From Pasteurella testudinis DSM 23072 (GTDB lineage Bacteria > Pseudomonadota > Gammaproteobacteria > Enterobacterales > Pasteurellaceae), in NCBI RefSeq assembly GCF_900176075.1, contig NZ_FWWV01000002.1:1-64000 (forward strand): a stretch of 64,000 nucleotides of DNA, given 5' to 3'. Made by a program: the position numbers and the translations under genes. The notes under the pieces are model-generated. The model did no database searches and was not told the DNA's origin. It saw nothing but the letters and a program-made list of their open reading frames with translations. Below are positions 28,682 through 40,202 of this stretch, one piece after another (the stretch's first letter is position 1; every line of letters starts with the position of its first letter).

Positions 28682-31483
28682 TTAATGCGCTTCGTCCCAA
28701 TTATCACCGATACCGACTTCGGCAATCAGTGGCACGCTGAGTTCGGCGGCTTGTTCCATCAGGGTTTTAATCCGTTCGGCGTAGAAATCCACTTTATCCG
28801 ACCGCACTTCGAACACCAGTTCATCGTGTACCTGCATGATCATTTTGATTTCGTCGCTGTGGCGGATTTCGTTGTCGATCAATAACATCGCCCGTTTGAT
28901 AATGTCCGCCGCCGTACCTTGCATTGGGGCGTTGATCGCCACGCGCTCGGCTCCCTTGCGCCGCATAGCGTTGGACGATTTGATCTCCGGCAAGTATAAA
29001 CGGCGTTTAAACAGGGTTTCGACAAAACCTTGCTCGCGCGCTTTTTGCTGAATCTCACTCATAAAGGTCTGCACGCCCGGATAACGCTGGAAATAGAGAT
29101 CGATATATTGTTGTGCCTGTCCGCGCGCAATGCCCAGTTGGCGTGCCAAACCAAAGGCGCTCATGCCGTAAATCAAACCGAAATTTATCGCTTTGGCACT
29201 GCGGCGTTGTTCGCTTGTTACTTGCTCCAAAGGCACGCCGAAAATCTCGGCGGCAGTGGCACGGTGAATGTCTTTGCCTTCCGCAAACGCATTGTTTAAA
29301 CCGGCATCGTCGGAAAGATGCGCCATAATGCGCAATTCGATTTGCGAATAGTCGGCGGCGATGATTTTATTGCCTTTGTCGGCGATAAACGCCTTGCGGA
29401 TACGCCGTCCCTCTTCGGTGCGAATCGGGATATTTTGCAGATTCGGATCGCTCGACGACAAGCGTCCGGTGATCGTCACCGCTTGGTGATAAGAGGTGTG
29501 TACCCGTCCGCTGTCTTTGTCCACCATCAACGGCAATTTATCGGTGTAAGTCGATTTCAGCTTGCTCAAGCCGCGATGTTGCACCAAAATTTTCGGTAAT
29601 TCATGTTCATACGCCAGCTCCTCCAACACCTCTTCGTTGGTTGACGGCGCGCCTTTCGGCGTTTTTTTCAGGATCGGCAGTCCCAATTTGCCAAACAGAA
29701 TCTCTTGCAGCTGCTTGGTTGAAGCCAAATTGAAGCTCTGCCCCGCCAGTTCGTGCGCCTGTTGTTCCAGTTGGGTTAAGCGCGCGGCAATTTCATTCGA
29801 TTGTTGGAACAATAAATCGCTGTCGAGCAACACGCCATTGCGCTCAATGCTGGACAACACCGACACCAGCGGCATTTCCAATTTTTCAAACAGCTCGACC
29901 AAGGTCGGCTCGGCTTGCACTTTTTGCCATAAGGTTTGGTGCAGTTTCATGGTGATGTCGGCATCTTCCGCCGCATATTCCGCCGCCTGTTCCAGCGGAA
30001 TTTGATCGAACGTCAGCTGGTTTTTGCCTTTGCCCGCCAACATTTCAAAGGTAATGGTATCGTGTCCCAGATAACGTTTCGCCAAATCATCCATATTGTG
30101 CCGACCGGTGCTGTCGAGGGTGTAAGATTCGAGCATGGTGTCATAGGCGATCCCTTGCAGGCGGATACCATGACGATAGAAAATGGTTTCATCGTATTTG
30201 ATATTCTGCCCGACTTTTTGAATCTTCGGATTTTCTAAAATCGGTTTTAAGGCGGCAAGTGCGGTCTGCAAATCCAGCTGTGGCGGTGCGTCTAAATAAC
30301 GGTGCTGCAACGGTAAATACGCCGCCTCGCCGTTTGTCAGCGCAAAGGAAATGCCAACCAGATTGGCTTGCATATAATCCAAACTGTCGGTTTCGGTATC
30401 GATTGCAATCAAATCGGCTTGGTTTAATTTGTTTAGCCAAGTTTGCAATTCCGCTTCACTGAGCAGGGTTTGGTACAACGTGCGGTCGATTTCAATCGCT
30501 GGCGGCGCTTGCACCGCACTTTCGGCGGCTTTCGGCGTGGCTTGGTAGCCGTTGAATTTGCCTGTCGGCGCTTCCGCCGCAGTCACCGAGCTGCTGCCGT
30601 TTTGCAGAATATCATTCAGCCAACGCTTAAATTCATAACGCCCGAAGGCTTCGATCAGCTCGTCGGTTTGCGCCGCTTGCATGGTCAATTGGTCGTAAGA
30701 CAGCGCCAATTCAACGTCGGTTTTAATCGTGGCAAGCAGATAGGATAACTCCGCCATCTCTTTGGCTTCGGCTAATTTATCGCCCAATTTTTTCGCACCG
30801 CGAATCGGCAGATCGGCGACTTTATCCAAGTTGGCATAAATCTGCTGCATACTGCCGATGCCTTGTAGCAGCCCAAGTGCGGTTTTTTCGCCCACGCCGG
30901 CAACACCCGGAATATTGTCCGAACTGTCGCCGCGCAACGCCAGATAATCAATGATCAATTCCGGCGGAATGCCATATTTTTCGATCACGCCGTCGCGATC
31001 CAACAACGTGTTGTTCATGGTGTTGATCAACATAATGTTGTCGTCCACCAACTGCGCCATATCTTTATCGCCAGTGCTGATCAACACTTTCTGACCGCAC
31101 TTTGACGCGCGCAACGCCAGCGTGCCGATCACATCATCGGCTTCCACGCCGTCGATCACCAGCAACGGAATGCCCAACGCTTTGATAATGCCGTGCAGCG
31201 GTTGAATCTGTTTACGCAAATCGTCCGGCATCGGCGGACGGTGCGATTTATACTGTTCGAACAGATCATCGCGGAAGGTTTTGCCTTTGGCATCAAACAC
31301 CACCGCCAGATAACGCGGATTGGCTTGTGAAATCAGGCTTTTCAGCATATTCAACACGCCGTACATCGCCCCCGTCGGCTCGCCGAGCGAGTTGGTCAAC
31401 GGCGGAAAGGCGTGAAAGGCACGGTAGAGATAAGAAGAACCGTCGACTAAAATAAACGGATTTTCGGCAATTTTGGCTGTCAT
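28682..31483 (-). CDS. polA: DNA polymerase I
   Basis: Repair and Okazaki-fragment polymerase. The 933 residues contain an N-terminal 5'-nuclease ([13 protein letters not shown] at 13-25, GDKDMAQLV near 140) and a 3'-5' exonuclease with the acidic motif IDTETDSL around 358, so proofreading is intact. The family A polymerase follows, with DYSQIELRI, the O-helix [14 protein letters not shown] and the QVHDELVFE motif near the end. Full length and undamaged. The FdhD gene lies upstream in the same direction, separated by 74 bp that include two uptake-signal-like copies. Confidence 0.97.
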   Translation of the reverse strand: MTAKIAENPFILVDGSSYLYRAFHAFPPLTNSLGEPTGAMYGVLNMLKSLISQANPRYLAVVFDAKGKTFRDDLFEQYKSHRPPMPDDLRKQIQPLHGIIKALGIPLLVIDGVEADDVIGTLALRASKCGQKVLISTGDKDMAQLVDDNIMLINTMNNTLLDRDGVIEKYGIPPELIIDYLALRGDSSDNIPGVAGVGEKTALGLLQGIGSMQQIYANLDKVADLPIRGAKKLGDKLAEAKEMAELSYLLATIKTDVELALSYDQLTMQAAQTDELIEAFGRYEFKRWLNDILQNGSSSVTAAEAPTGKFNGYQATPKAAESAVQAPPAIEIDRTLYQTLLSEAELQTWLNKLNQADLIAIDTETDSLDYMQANLVGISFALTNGEAAYLPLQHRYLDAPPQLDLQTALAALKPILENPKIQKVGQNIKYDETIFYRHGIRLQGIAYDTMLESYTLDSTGRHNMDDLAKRYLGHDTITFEMLAGKGKNQLTFDQIPLEQAAEYAAEDADITMKLHQTLWQKVQAEPTLVELFEKLEMPLVSVLSSIERNGVLLDSDLLFQQSNEIAARLTQLEQQAHELAGQSFNLASTKQLQEILFGKLGLPILKKTPKGAPSTNEEVLEELAYEHELPKILVQHRGLSKLKSTYTDKLPLMVDKDSGRVHTSYHQAVTITGRLSSSDPNLQNIPIRTEEGRRIRKAFIADKGNKIIAADYSQIELRIMAHLSDDAGLNNAFAEGKDIHRATAAEIFGVPLEQVTSEQRRSAKAINFGLIYGMSAFGLARQLGIARGQAQQYIDLYFQRYPGVQTFMSEIQQKAREQGFVETLFKRRLYLPEIKSSNAMRRKGAERVAINAPMQGTAADIIKRAMLLIDNEIRHSDEIKMIMQVHDELVFEVRSDKVDFYAERIKTLMEQAAELSVPLIAEVGIGDNWDEAH

Positions 31484-31557
31484 AAATGATCACTTTTCTA
31501 TTTGATGAATTTGAACGGTATTGTAGCAAAAGTGCGGTTGAAGTGCGGATTAAATTA

Positions 31558-32388
31558 TCACTCGCTGCAATCAAACCGCTCTTCGCCGCAATACACCGTG
31601 GCGCGATTTTCACGGGCGAAGCCGATCAGGGAAAGGTTGTGTTGTTCGGCGAGGTTGACAGCGAAGTCGGTGGCGGCAGAGACGGCGACTAAGATTTCGA
31701 TGCCGCAGGCGACGCTTTTTTGTACCATTTCGTAACTGGCACGGCTAGTCACCAGAACAATACCTTGCAGCTGACCGCACTTTTGTTTTTGTTGCGCGTG
31801 CCAACCGAGCAGTTTATCCAACGCCACATGTCTGCCGACATCTTCACGGATTGCCAGTAATTCGCCGTTTAAGTTAAAGAAGGCGGCGGCATGAGTAGCG
31901 CCGCTTTGTTGTGCCAGTCGTTGCGCTTGTTGCAGCTGTTGCAGACAGTCGTTGAGTTTAGTCGGATCAAACTGCAAAGTGCGGTCAAGCGCCGGCAATG
32001 GACGGGTGACGTGCTGCAACTGCTCCACACCACACAAGCCGCAGCCGGTGCGTCCGGCAAGGGTGCGGCGTTTTTCTTTCAGTTGTACGAAACAGCGGCT
32101 TGCCATCTCGATTTGCACTTCAATGCCGTTGCTGACAGTCTTGACTTCTATTGAATAAATCTCACTCGGTTTTTCGACAATGCCTTCCGCCAGCGAAAAG
32201 CCTAAGGCAAAATCCGCCAAATCCGCTGGGCTGCACAGCATTACGGTATGGGCAATACCGTTATACACCAAGGCAACCGGCACTTCCGTTGCCAAGCAAT
32301 CTGTCTTGTCCTCAAAGTGCGGTTTTCGTTCGTCGGACTCCCCGTTCGGCATGAAAACACTTACGTTTCTTGTTTTTAATGTTAACAA
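31558..32388 (-). CDS. fdhD: formate dehydrogenase accessory sulfurtransferase FdhD
   Basis: Transfers sulfur from IscS to the molybdenum cofactor so that formate dehydrogenase becomes active. The catalytic CGLC pair lies in [13 protein letters not shown], and [27 protein letters not shown] and [10 protein letters not shown]-like blocks are conserved. I place the start at a TTG (32388), because AAGGGA sits just upstream and the 276-residue product matches the ~277 residues of E. coli FdhD. In-frame GTG and ATG codons farther upstream (32442, 32427) lack ribosome-binding sites. It is divergent from the formate dehydrogenase operon it serves. Confidence 0.92.
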   Translation of the reverse strand: MLTLKTRNVSVFMPNGESDERKPHFEDKTDCLATEVPVALVYNGIAHTVMLCSPADLADFALGFSLAEGIVEKPSEIYSIEVKTVSNGIEVQIEMASRCFVQLKEKRRTLAGRTGCGLCGVEQLQHVTRPLPALDRTLQFDPTKLNDCLQQLQQAQRLAQQSGATHAAAFFNLNGELLAIREDVGRHVALDKLLGWHAQQKQKCGQLQGIVLVTSRASYEMVQKSVACGIEILVAVSAATDFAVNLAEQHNLSLIGFARENRATVYCGEERFDCSE

Positions 32389-32462
32389 CGTCTTTCCCTT
32401 AATCAAAAATAGGTAAATTTTTATCATTCTGACGCAGTTCACAAAAATAGCGGAATATCTTC

Positions 32463-32476
32463 TTGATCTAGATTAC
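32463..32476. promoter_or_regulatory. candidate FNR site between fdhD and fdnG
   Basis: TTGATCTAGATTAC has a perfect TTGAT half-site and an imperfect second half at the FNR spacing of four. It sits in the 229-bp divergent region, 142 bp ahead of the fdnG start. Anaerobic activation by FNR would fit a respiratory formate dehydrogenase. Confidence 0.4.
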
Positions 32477-32617
32477 ATAAAATACGTTTGCCTGTTGCGT
32501 CAGATTTTGAACAGGAGTAAGCTAGCAGATGAATGTAACGTATTTTACATTTTTATTACAACCTTAAAACGAACTTTTTTTATTTTACTCTAAATCTCAC
32601 AATCTTGAGAGGTTCTT

Positions 32618-35600
32618 ATGCAACTCAGCAGAAGAAAATTCTTTAAAGTTTGTGCAAGTGGGATGGCGGGAACCACCGCTGCCGCATTGGGTTTTGCTCC
32701 GGCTAGCGCCTTGGCTGCGCCCCGTTCATATAAACTCTTGCGCGCGCGTGAAACACGCAACACCTGTACTTACTGTGCCGTTGGCTGCGGCATGTTGCTC
32801 TACAGCGTAGGCGACGGGGCGATGAATGCCCGCGAAAAATTGATCCATATCGAAGGCGACGCCGACCATCCGGTCAGCCGTGGTGCTCTTTGTCCGAAAG
32901 GTGCGGGCGCACTGGATTATGTGAATAGTGAACGTCGCGTTCAATATCCGGAATACCGTGCACCCGGTTCCAAAGAGTGGAAACGTATCAGTTGGCACGA
33001 AGCCTATGAGCGTATTGCCCGCTTGATGAAAGATGACCGCGACGCCAATTTTATTCCGACCAACGCCGACGGCTTGCCGGTCAATCGCTGGCTGACCACC
33101 GGAATGCTGATGGCTTCCGCCTCCAGTAATGAGACCGGATTGTTAAGCCAAAAATGGGCGCGTGCGCTCGGCATGATTTCAATCAATAACCAGGCGAGTA
33201 TCTGACACGGACCAACGGTAGCAAGTCTTGCTCCATCATTTGGTCGCGGTGCGATGACAAACCATTGGGCGGATATCGCCAATGCGGATTTAGTGATTGT
33301 AATGGGCGGTAACGCCGCCGAAGCACACCCTGTCGGTTTCCGCTGGGTTATCGAAGCGAAAAAACGCCGCGGCGCGAAGCTGATGGTGATCGATCCCCGT
33401 TTTAACCGGACTGCTGCGGTTGCGGATTTCTATTCGCCGATCCGTTCTGGTACCGATATCGCCTTCCTGTCAGGTGTGATTAAGTATTTGTTGGACAACG
33501 ATAAAATCCAGCATGAATATGTACAGCACTACACCAACGCCAGTTATTTGGTCGATGAGGGATTTGCCTTTGAAGACGGGCTGTTTAGCGGCTATGACGA
33601 AGACAAACATCAATACAATAAATCCACTTGGAACTATCAGTTTGACGAAAACGGCTTCGCCAAACAGGATCCGACATTACAAGATCCGCGTTGTGTGATT
33701 AATCTGTTGAAAGAACACGTTTCCCGCTATACACCGGAAATGGTAGAACGGATTTGCGGCACGAAGCAGAAGGATTTCCTACATTTCTGTGAAGAGATTG
33801 CCAAAACCTCTGCTCGGAATAAAAACGCCACCTTCTTATATGCGTTAGGTTGGACCCAACATACCGTCGGTTCACAAAATATCCGTACCATGGCGATGAT
33901 CCAACTGTTGTTGGGTAATATCGGCGTTGCCGGCGGCGGCGTGAATGCGTTGCGCGGTCACTCCAACGTGCAGGGTATCACCGATTTGGGTTTATTTCCG
34001 CATATGCTAACCGGTTATATGCCGTTGCCGACCGATAAAGATACCTCCTTAGACGTGTTCTTAAATCGGATCACGCCAAAAATGACCCAGAAAGACCAAG
34101 TCAACTATTGGAAAAACACGCCGAAATTCTTTATCAGCCTGCTAAAAACGTTCTTTGGTGACAAAGCGACCAAAGATAATGAATTCGGCTATCACTACCT
34201 GCCGAAAATCGACGGCGCTTACGACCACTTCCGCTACATCGATATGATGTTTGAGGGCAAAGTCAACGGCTATCTGTGCCAAGGTTTCAACCCGATTGCC
34301 TCTTATCCGAATCGGGCGAAAATGATGACCGCACTTAGCAAATTGAAATATTTGGTGATTTTCGATCCGTTGAAAACCGATACCTCGGATTTCTGGCAGA
34401 ACTACGGCGAATATAACGATGTCGACACCGAATCGATTCAAACCGAAGTGTTCCGTTTGCCGACCACCTGTTTCACCGAAGAAGACGGTTCGATTGCCAA
34501 CTCCGGCCGCTGGCTGCAATGGCACTGGAAAGGCAGTGATCAACCGCAAGAAGCCAAGCCGGACGTTGAAATTCTCTCCGAATTGCGCGAATACCTGCTG
34601 CACTTATATCAAAAAGAGGGCGGTCAGGGCATCGAACAGCTTAATGCCATGCAGTGGAGCTATCTCAATCCGCTAGAGCCGCGTGCAGAAGAGCTGGCAA
34701 AAGAGAACAACGGTTATGCGCTGGAAGATCTGAAAGACGAAAACGGCAACGTGCTGGTCAAAAAAGGCGAACTGCTTTCCAGTTTTGCCCAACTGCGTGA
34801 CGACGGCACAACCTCGTCCGGCTGTTGGATCTATACCGGACAATGGACGGAACAAGGCAATATGATGGCGCGGCGTGACAACTCCGATCCGTCGGGCTTG
34901 GGCAATACCTTAGGTTGGGCGTTCGCATGGCCGCTGAACCGTCGGGTGATCTATAACCGCGCTTCTGCCGACCGTCAGGGTAATCCGTGGGATCCGACCC
35001 GCCAATTGGTGAAATGGAACGGCAAAAACTGGAACTATACCGATATTGCCGACTATACCACCGCTCCGCCGGGCAGCAATGTCACGCCGTTTATCATGCA
35101 ACCGGAAGGTGTCAGCCGTCTGTTTGCGATTGACAAAATGGCGGAAGGCCCGTTCCCTGAGCATTACGAACCGATTGAGAGCCCGATCGGCACCAATCCG
35201 TTGCACCCGAATGTGATTCACAATCCGGCGGCGCGAATTCTGCCGAACGATCAGAAAACGATGGGTGATGCCGGTGAATTCCCTTATGTGGCAACGACTT
35301 ACCGTTTAACCGAACACTTCCACTATTGGACCAAAAATGCGCTGTTAAACGTAATCGCCCAACCGGAGCAGTTTATCGAAATGGGTGAAGTCTTGGCGGC
35401 TGAAAAAGGCATCAAGCACGGCGATGAGGTGAAAGTGTTCTCCAAACGCGGCTATATCAAGGCGGTGGCTGTTGTCACCAAGCGGATCAAAGAGCTGCAA
35501 GTGGACGGCAAAACCATTCACACCATCGGTATACCGATTCACTGGGGCTTTGCCGGCGTGGGTAAAAAAGGCTTCTTTGCCAATAACCTGACCCCAAGTG

Positions 35601-35674
35601 TCGGTGATGCCAATACGCAAACACCGGAATTTAAAACGTTCCTGGTCAACATTGAAAAAGTAACGGGGGCTTAA
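32618..35674 (+). CDS. fdnG: formate dehydrogenase alpha subunit (selenoprotein, Mo/W-bisMGD)
   Basis: Oxidises formate to CO2 in the periplasm and passes electrons to the beta subunit. The gene is 1019 codons with an in-frame TGA at 33203-33205 read as selenocysteine 196. Reading continues in the same frame on both sides, and the context ([14 protein letters not shown]) matches FdnG/FdoG. The N-terminus has a twin-arginine signal (SRRKFFK, residues 4-10) and the [4Fe-4S] motif CTYCAVGC (about 49-56). A SECIS hairpin follows the TGA. Software that stops at TGA would split it into 195- and 806-residue pieces. It starts the fdnG-fdxH-fdnI-fdhE operon. Confidence 0.96.
33203..33243 (+). other. 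selenocysteine codon and SECIS element
   Basis: The UGA codon (33203-33205) is followed by a hairpin built on GGTAGCAAGTCTTGCTCC (33217-33234), extended by CCAA (33212-33215) pairing with TTGG (33240-33243). The apical loop contains GU, as required for SelB binding in bacterial SECIS elements. Its placement directly after the UGA is canonical. Confidence 0.9.
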
Positions 35675-35675
35675 T

Positions 35676-36581
35676 ATGGCAGTTCAAACCCAAGATATTA
35701 TTAACGCCTCTGCGACTTCAACCTTAACCCCGCCGCCACACACGCGGAATCATAAGGTCGAAGTCGCCAAGCTGATTGATGTCAGTGCCTGTATCGGCTG
35801 TAAAGCCTGTCAGGTCGCCTGTTCCGAATGGAACGACTTGCGCGACACACCGGGAATTTGTACCGGCGTGTACGACAATCCGATTGACTTGACCGCCAAA
35901 TCGTGGACGGTAATGAAGTTTAACGAGGTGGAAGAAGACGATCGTCTGGAATGGCTGATCCGCAAAGACGGTTGTATGCACTGTGCCGAGCCGGGCTGTT
36001 TAAAAGCCTGCCCTGCACCGGGGGCGATTATCCAATATGCCAACGGTATCGTCGATTTCCAATCGGATAAATGTATCGGCTGCGGTTACTGTATCGCCGG
36101 TTGCCCGTTCAACATTCCGCGTATTAATCCGGAAGACAACCGCGCTTACAAATGCACCTTATGCTCTGATCGCGTCAATGTCGGTCAAGAGCCGGCGTGC
36201 GTGAAAACCTGTCCGACCGGTGCGATTCATTTCGGTAGCAAGGAAGCCATGAAACAGTACGCCGAAACCCGCATCGAGGATCTGAAAGCACGCGGCTATG
36301 AAAATGCCGGCTTGTACGATCCACAAGGCGTGGGCGGAACCCATGTGATGTATGTACTGCACCATGCGGACAAACCGACATTGTATTCAGGCTTACCGCA
36401 GGATCCGTCGATCAGTCCGGTCGTCAGCTTATGGAAAGGCATTTTGAAACCACTCGCCGGTATGGCAATGGGAGCATTGGCAATCGCCTCCGCCGCCCAC
36501 TATATCGGCATCGGTCCAAACACCGAAGAAGACGATGATGAGATTCAAAAACCGCTTGATCCACATGGAAAAGGAGAATAA
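35676..36581 (+). CDS. fdxH: formate dehydrogenase iron-sulfur (beta) subunit
   Basis: Electron-transfer subunit of the membrane-bound formate dehydrogenase. The 301 residues carry four [4Fe-4S] cysteine clusters: [11 protein letters not shown] (about 39-49), [13 protein letters not shown] (about 98-110), [11 protein letters not shown] (about 132-142) and CTLCSDRV with the following CVKTC. A C-terminal hydrophobic segment (about 250-275) anchors it in the membrane. It starts one base after the alpha-subunit stop codon. Confidence 0.95.
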   Translation: MAVQTQDIINASATSTLTPPPHTRNHKVEVAKLIDVSACIGCKACQVACSEWNDLRDTPGICTGVYDNPIDLTAKSWTVMKFNEVEEDDRLEWLIRKDGCMHCAEPGCLKACPAPGAIIQYANGIVDFQSDKCIGCGYCIAGCPFNIPRINPEDNRAYKCTLCSDRVNVGQEPACVKTCPTGAIHFGSKEAMKQYAETRIEDLKARGYENAGLYDPQGVGGTHVMYVLHHADKPTLYSGLPQDPSISPVVSLWKGILKPLAGMAMGALAIASAAHYIGIGPNTEEDDDEIQKPLDPHGKGE

Positions 36582-37273
36582 TGATGGTTGATTTAAACAG
36601 AAAAGTTATTCGCCACAACCTGAAAGAGCGGTTGAGCCACTGGCTGTTAGTGCTGTGCTTTTTTATGACCGCACTTTCCGGCTTGTCGTTTTTCTTTGCT
36701 GATTTCGCCTGGATTGCCGAAGTATTGGGCACGCCGCAACTGGCGCGGGTTTTGCACCCGTTCACCGGTTTGATTATGATCGTCGCGTTCAGTATTTTGG
36801 CAAAACACTACTGGCGCGATAACCTGATCGAAAAAGGCGACTGGCAATGGCTGTTCAATGTGGTGGAAGTATTGAAAGGCAACGAACATCACGTTGCCGA
36901 TGTCGGCCACTACAATATGGGACAGAAATTGCTGTTCTGGACACTGATTATGGCGTTGCTGATTTTATTAGTCACCGGCATCATCATCTGGCGACCGTAT
37001 TTTGCCGAAAACTTCCCGATTCCGGTGATTCGGATTGCTCTCTTGTTGCACGCCACCAGTGCCATTGCTCTGATTCTGGGGATTATGGTGCATATTTATA
37101 TGGCGATTTGGGTCAGAGGTTCGATTACCGGCATGGTTGAAGGCTGGGTTACCGCACGCTGGGCGAAAAAACACCACCCGCGTTGGTTCCGTGAATCCAT
37201 TCTGCCGGAATTGGAAAAAGAAGAACGCCAATCTTCCAAACCAAATAAAGAAAAACAAGAGCATAAAGAATGA
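36581..37273 (+). CDS. fdnI: formate dehydrogenase cytochrome b556 (gamma) subunit
   Basis: Integral membrane diheme cytochrome b that passes electrons from the beta subunit to quinone. At 230 residues with four hydrophobic helices, it has histidines in the expected helices (for example [15 protein letters not shown] and LLLHATSAI). The start overlaps the fdxH stop codon (TAATG); an alternative ATG is the next codon. The C-terminus is unusually lysine- and glutamate-rich. Confidence 0.94.
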   Translation: MMVDLNRKVIRHNLKERLSHWLLVLCFFMTALSGLSFFFADFAWIAEVLGTPQLARVLHPFTGLIMIVAFSILAKHYWRDNLIEKGDWQWLFNVVEVLKGNEHHVADVGHYNMGQKLLFWTLIMALLILLVTGIIIWRPYFAENFPIPVIRIALLLHATSAIALILGIMVHIYMAIWVRGSITGMVEGWVTARWAKKHHPRWFRESILPELEKEERQSSKPNKEKQEHKE

Positions 37274-38190
37274 GTATTCGCATCTTAGCGGAAAGCGAAA
37301 TCAAACAGGCAGCGGCGGGGTTCTTTGCCCCACCGCTACTTTTCGCCAACCCGAAAAACCTTTACCAACGCCGCGCCGCACGTTTGCGCAAACTGAGTGA
37401 AAACCACCCGTTGCAAAATTATCTGCGTTTTTGCGCCAACATCGCCGATGCCCAATTGGCGTTGTTACAAAATGCGCCGATTGCAGCGGACGATCGCCTA
37501 AGTGCGGTCAAAGACAACGCCGATCTACTCAGCCGACAGCCGCTACACTGGAAAAACTGGCAGCGCGATCCGATTTGGATAGACCTGTTACAACAACTGT
37601 TACAACAGATCAAACCGCACGCCAACGACACCATTCTCGCCACTATCGAATGGCTGGAAAAAGCCTCGAACAACGAGTTAAACGACTTGGCGGATCAGCT
37701 GTTACGCGATAACTGCTTGCCGAATCAAAGCGATAAGGCAATTTTTCTGTGGGCGGCGCTGTCACTGTATTGGACACAGCTAGTGCAGCAAATTCCGCAC
37801 CATGCCAAAACCGAACTGGGCGAAAACCGCCAATTCTGTCCGGTTTGCAGTTCGGCGCCCGTCGCCAGTATGATCCATATCGGCGAAGCGCAAGGCACGC
37901 GCTATCTGCACTGTTCGTTATGCGAAAGCGAATGGCATATGGTACGGGTGAAATGCAGCAACTGCGAACAGGGCGGCAAACTGAACTACTGGACACTTGA
38001 TTCCGACAACGCGGTAAAAAGCGAAAGTTGCGACGATTGCCACAGTTATCTCAAGGCGCTGTACCAGGATAAAAATCCTGATGTGGAAGCGGTTGCCGAT
38101 GATCTGGCCAGCCTGTTTCTTGATGATGAAATGGAAAAAATGGGTTACGCCAAAAGTGCGGTCAATCCGTTTTTATTCCCGCCGGAATAG
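37270..38190 (+). CDS. fdhE: formate dehydrogenase accessory protein FdhE
   Basis: Cytoplasmic maturation factor needed for active membrane-bound formate dehydrogenase. The 306-residue protein has four CxxC pairs (CPVC, CSLC, CSNC and CDDC) in its C-terminal half, a rubredoxin-like iron site of this family. It overlaps fdnI by four bases (ATGA) and ends the operon; a strong terminator follows. Confidence 0.95.
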   Translation: MSIRILAESEIKQAAAGFFAPPLLFANPKNLYQRRAARLRKLSENHPLQNYLRFCANIADAQLALLQNAPIAADDRLSAVKDNADLLSRQPLHWKNWQRDPIWIDLLQQLLQQIKPHANDTILATIEWLEKASNNELNDLADQLLRDNCLPNQSDKAIFLWAALSLYWTQLVQQIPHHAKTELGENRQFCPVCSSAPVASMIHIGEAQGTRYLHCSLCESEWHMVRVKCSNCEQGGKLNYWTLDSDNAVKSESCDDCHSYLKALYQDKNPDVEAVADDLASLFLDDEMEKMGYAKSAVNPFLFPPE

Positions 38191-38208
38191 CGTTCGGCTT
38201 GAAACAAG

Positions 38209-38233
38209 CAAGGGTGGTATTAATCCACCCTTG
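38209..38233. terminator. terminator after fdhE (bidirectional)
   Basis: CAAGGGTGG (38209-38217) and CCACCCTTG (38225-38233) form a 9-bp GC-rich stem with a 7-base loop, followed by TTTATTTT on the plus strand. It also lies just beyond the stop codon of the convergent DUF417 gene. Confidence 0.85.
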
Positions 38234-38243
38234 TTTATTTTGG

Positions 38244-38867
38244 CTACGCTTTGCTTTTCAGAAAACGCTGCGCACATTCCGATGCGGCAATCAATCCGCC
38301 TGCCATCATAATAATATCTTTCAAAATCAAGCGCCCTGCCCCCGATAAATACGGAAAGCCGTAATTCGGCGTCGGCAAATCTCCGCCCAAATTCAGCACA
38401 TAAGTCTCCGGCGTGGTAATCAAAAATGAAAGCGTAACTATCGACATGCCGAACGTCAGCAAACCGCCGAGCATGCCGGTCGTCGAATTCCAAATACCCG
38501 ATAAAGTCAGCAAGCCGATGGTGACAATCACCGCACCAAGCCCATAGGAGAACGGATAAGTACCGTTTTCTTTATGCCAGTCGATGTTTTTCTGCACCAT
38601 TTTGCCTTCCGGATTTTTGTACAGCGTATATTCTTTGACCAATTCCCCTTTATCATTTTCTACCATATTTTGACTGTTATTATAGAAAAAACTCATAAAA
38701 GGACTGTTGGAAACGAAATGGACAATGCCGTCCGCTTCATATTGAAAAGCCTTCAGCCCGCCGATCCACAGCATCACGATACAAATTGCAATACGGATAA
38801 AATTGATAAATACACGCTGTTTACCGGCAAGAAATTCTGCCGCCATTTTGATGATATTAACACTCAT
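38244..38867 (-). CDS. DUF417 family inner-membrane protein (RclC/YkgB-like)
   Basis: The 207-residue protein has about four hydrophobic segments and matches the DUF417 family, whose E. coli member RclC belongs to a reactive-chlorine resistance operon. The ATG at 38867 has GAGG at correct spacing; an upstream extension to 38939 is unlikely. A hydrophilic insert (about 67-105), rich in Lys/Glu/Asn, separates the first two hydrophobic regions. It stands alone here with no rclA or rclB homolog nearby, so a role in oxidant defence is only a family inference. Confidence 0.82.
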   Translation of the reverse strand: MSVNIIKMAAEFLAGKQRVFINFIRIAICIVMLWIGGLKAFQYEADGIVHFVSNSPFMSFFYNNSQNMVENDKGELVKEYTLYKNPEGKMVQKNIDWHKENGTYPFSYGLGAVIVTIGLLTLSGIWNSTTGMLGGLLTFGMSIVTLSFLITTPETYVLNLGGDLPTPNYGFPYLSGAGRLILKDIIMMAGGLIAASECAQRFLKSKA

Positions 38868-39110
38868 GTTGACCTCATTATTAAACCAATAATTAAAAAA
38901 TGCCCCTAAAAAGACTCGGCAAAGCGGTATGATTGCCATCGCTATACGACACCGATTCGCAATTGAATATTATTCTCATTTAATAAGCGGAAATAGGTCA
39001 AATAATCGCAACTAGCCGATTGCAAAATCTCAAGTGAAATAAAATATGATCTAACGCATAAAAAGCAGACAAGTGGGGAATAGACAGGATAAGCAGGAAA
39101 AGTGCGGTTT

Positions 39111-39134
39111 GGGCGGATCGTCATTGATCCGCCC
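39111..39134. terminator. hairpin terminator after the FNT-family gene
   Basis: GGGCGGATC (39111-39119) and GATCCGCCC (39126-39134) form a 9-bp stem with a 6-base loop. It follows the minus-strand FNT gene and is adjacent to an uptake signal (39099-39108 region). There is no immediate T tract. Confidence 0.55.
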
Positions 39135-39146
39135 GCTGTTCAAAAC

Positions 39147-39977
39147 TTATTTTCTACCAATTTCGTCAGTGACCTGACCGTAAATCATAATGGTAAAGAC
39201 GACGGTTCCGCCAAGAATATTGCCCAGCGCCGTCGGACCTAAAAAGGTGACGAAATAGTCGTACAGGTTGGCATCGCCTTGAATCACCAGATACGCCATT
39301 TCCGCCGAACCGACCACCACATGAGTGAAATCGCCCAGCGCAATCAGGTAAATAAAGAAGAAAATCATGATGAATTTGCCGTTGCCGACGGTCGGCATCA
39401 TCCACACCACCGAAGCAATCAAAATGCCGGCCGGAATACCGCGCAGAATATTGTCGCTCACCGACATCGAAGCGACGTGGTGGGCTATTTCATTCATCGC
39501 CACCACAAATTCCGGATTGAAAACATGGTGATTCTGTAAAAAAAACGCCGCCAAGGTCGTACCGATTAAATTCGCGCCGAACACCGTCGCCCATAATTTC
39601 GCCACCGCCAGCAACTTCTTAATACTCAACGGATTAAACAGTGGCACCACCGTTGTAATCGTGTTTTCGGTAAACAACTGCATACGCCCTAAAATCACCA
39701 GCAAAAAGCCGACGGTGTAGCCCATATTGGTAATCAACGGTGCCCAAGGTTCGTCCGGCGTATAGGCAGTGAACACCGCTTTGAAAATAAAAGAAAACGT
39801 AATCACCAAACCGGCGGTAATACCGGAAAAGAGCAACGCTTTGGTCGGACGCGACAACTCTTCAATCCCGTCTTGGCGGATAATTTCATACAACAAGCGC
39901 GGACTTAAACGCTCGTGCTCCTCCACCGCCATACGATCGCGATAGGATAATTTGCTGCTGTTTAATTCTGACTTCAT
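39147..39977 (-). CDS. formate/nitrite transporter family protein (YfdC-like)
   Basis: Inner-membrane channel of the FNT family, 276 residues with six hydrophobic segments. Its N-terminal cytoplasmic extension (SYRDRMAVEEHERLSPRLLYEIIRQDG) is typical of YfdC rather than FocA or NirC. The ATG at 39977 has a perfect AGGAGG; an upstream start at 40052 is rejected. A formate-related role would suit the neighbouring formate dehydrogenase genes, but YfdC substrates are not established. Confidence 0.88.
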   Translation of the reverse strand: MKSELNSSKLSYRDRMAVEEHERLSPRLLYEIIRQDGIEELSRPTKALLFSGITAGLVITFSFIFKAVFTAYTPDEPWAPLITNMGYTVGFLLVILGRMQLFTENTITTVVPLFNPLSIKKLLAVAKLWATVFGANLIGTTLAAFFLQNHHVFNPEFVVAMNEIAHHVASMSVSDNILRGIPAGILIASVVWMMPTVGNGKFIMIFFFIYLIALGDFTHVVVGSAEMAYLVIQGDANLYDYFVTFLGPTALGNILGGTVVFTIMIYGQVTDEIGRK

Positions 39978-40202
39978 TGTTCCTCCTGTACAGAAATTAG
40001 GGCTTGTTGACCTTTGTTTATAATTTATACAAAATGTTAAAAAACGCTGCAACTATAACATAAACCGTTAACAAATAAAAAATGGCGTCGCCAACCGACC
40101 AAACCGCACTTAAGCGCGACAAACGGAATTGCACCTGTTAAATCGTCGCCAAATATCATATAATTCGCCCTTTTATAGTCAATTTATAATCGGTTATTTA
40201 GA

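Noticed and set aside
32388-32442. Longer FdhD starting at GTG 32442 or ATG 32427
   Set aside because: Neither has a ribosome-binding site, and the added residues are hydrophobic and unlike FdhD; the TTG at 32388 fits length and spacing.
32618-33205. A separate 195-residue truncated dehydrogenase gene followed by an 806-residue gene
   Set aside because: Both pieces share one frame across a TGA with a SECIS hairpin; they are one selenoprotein gene.
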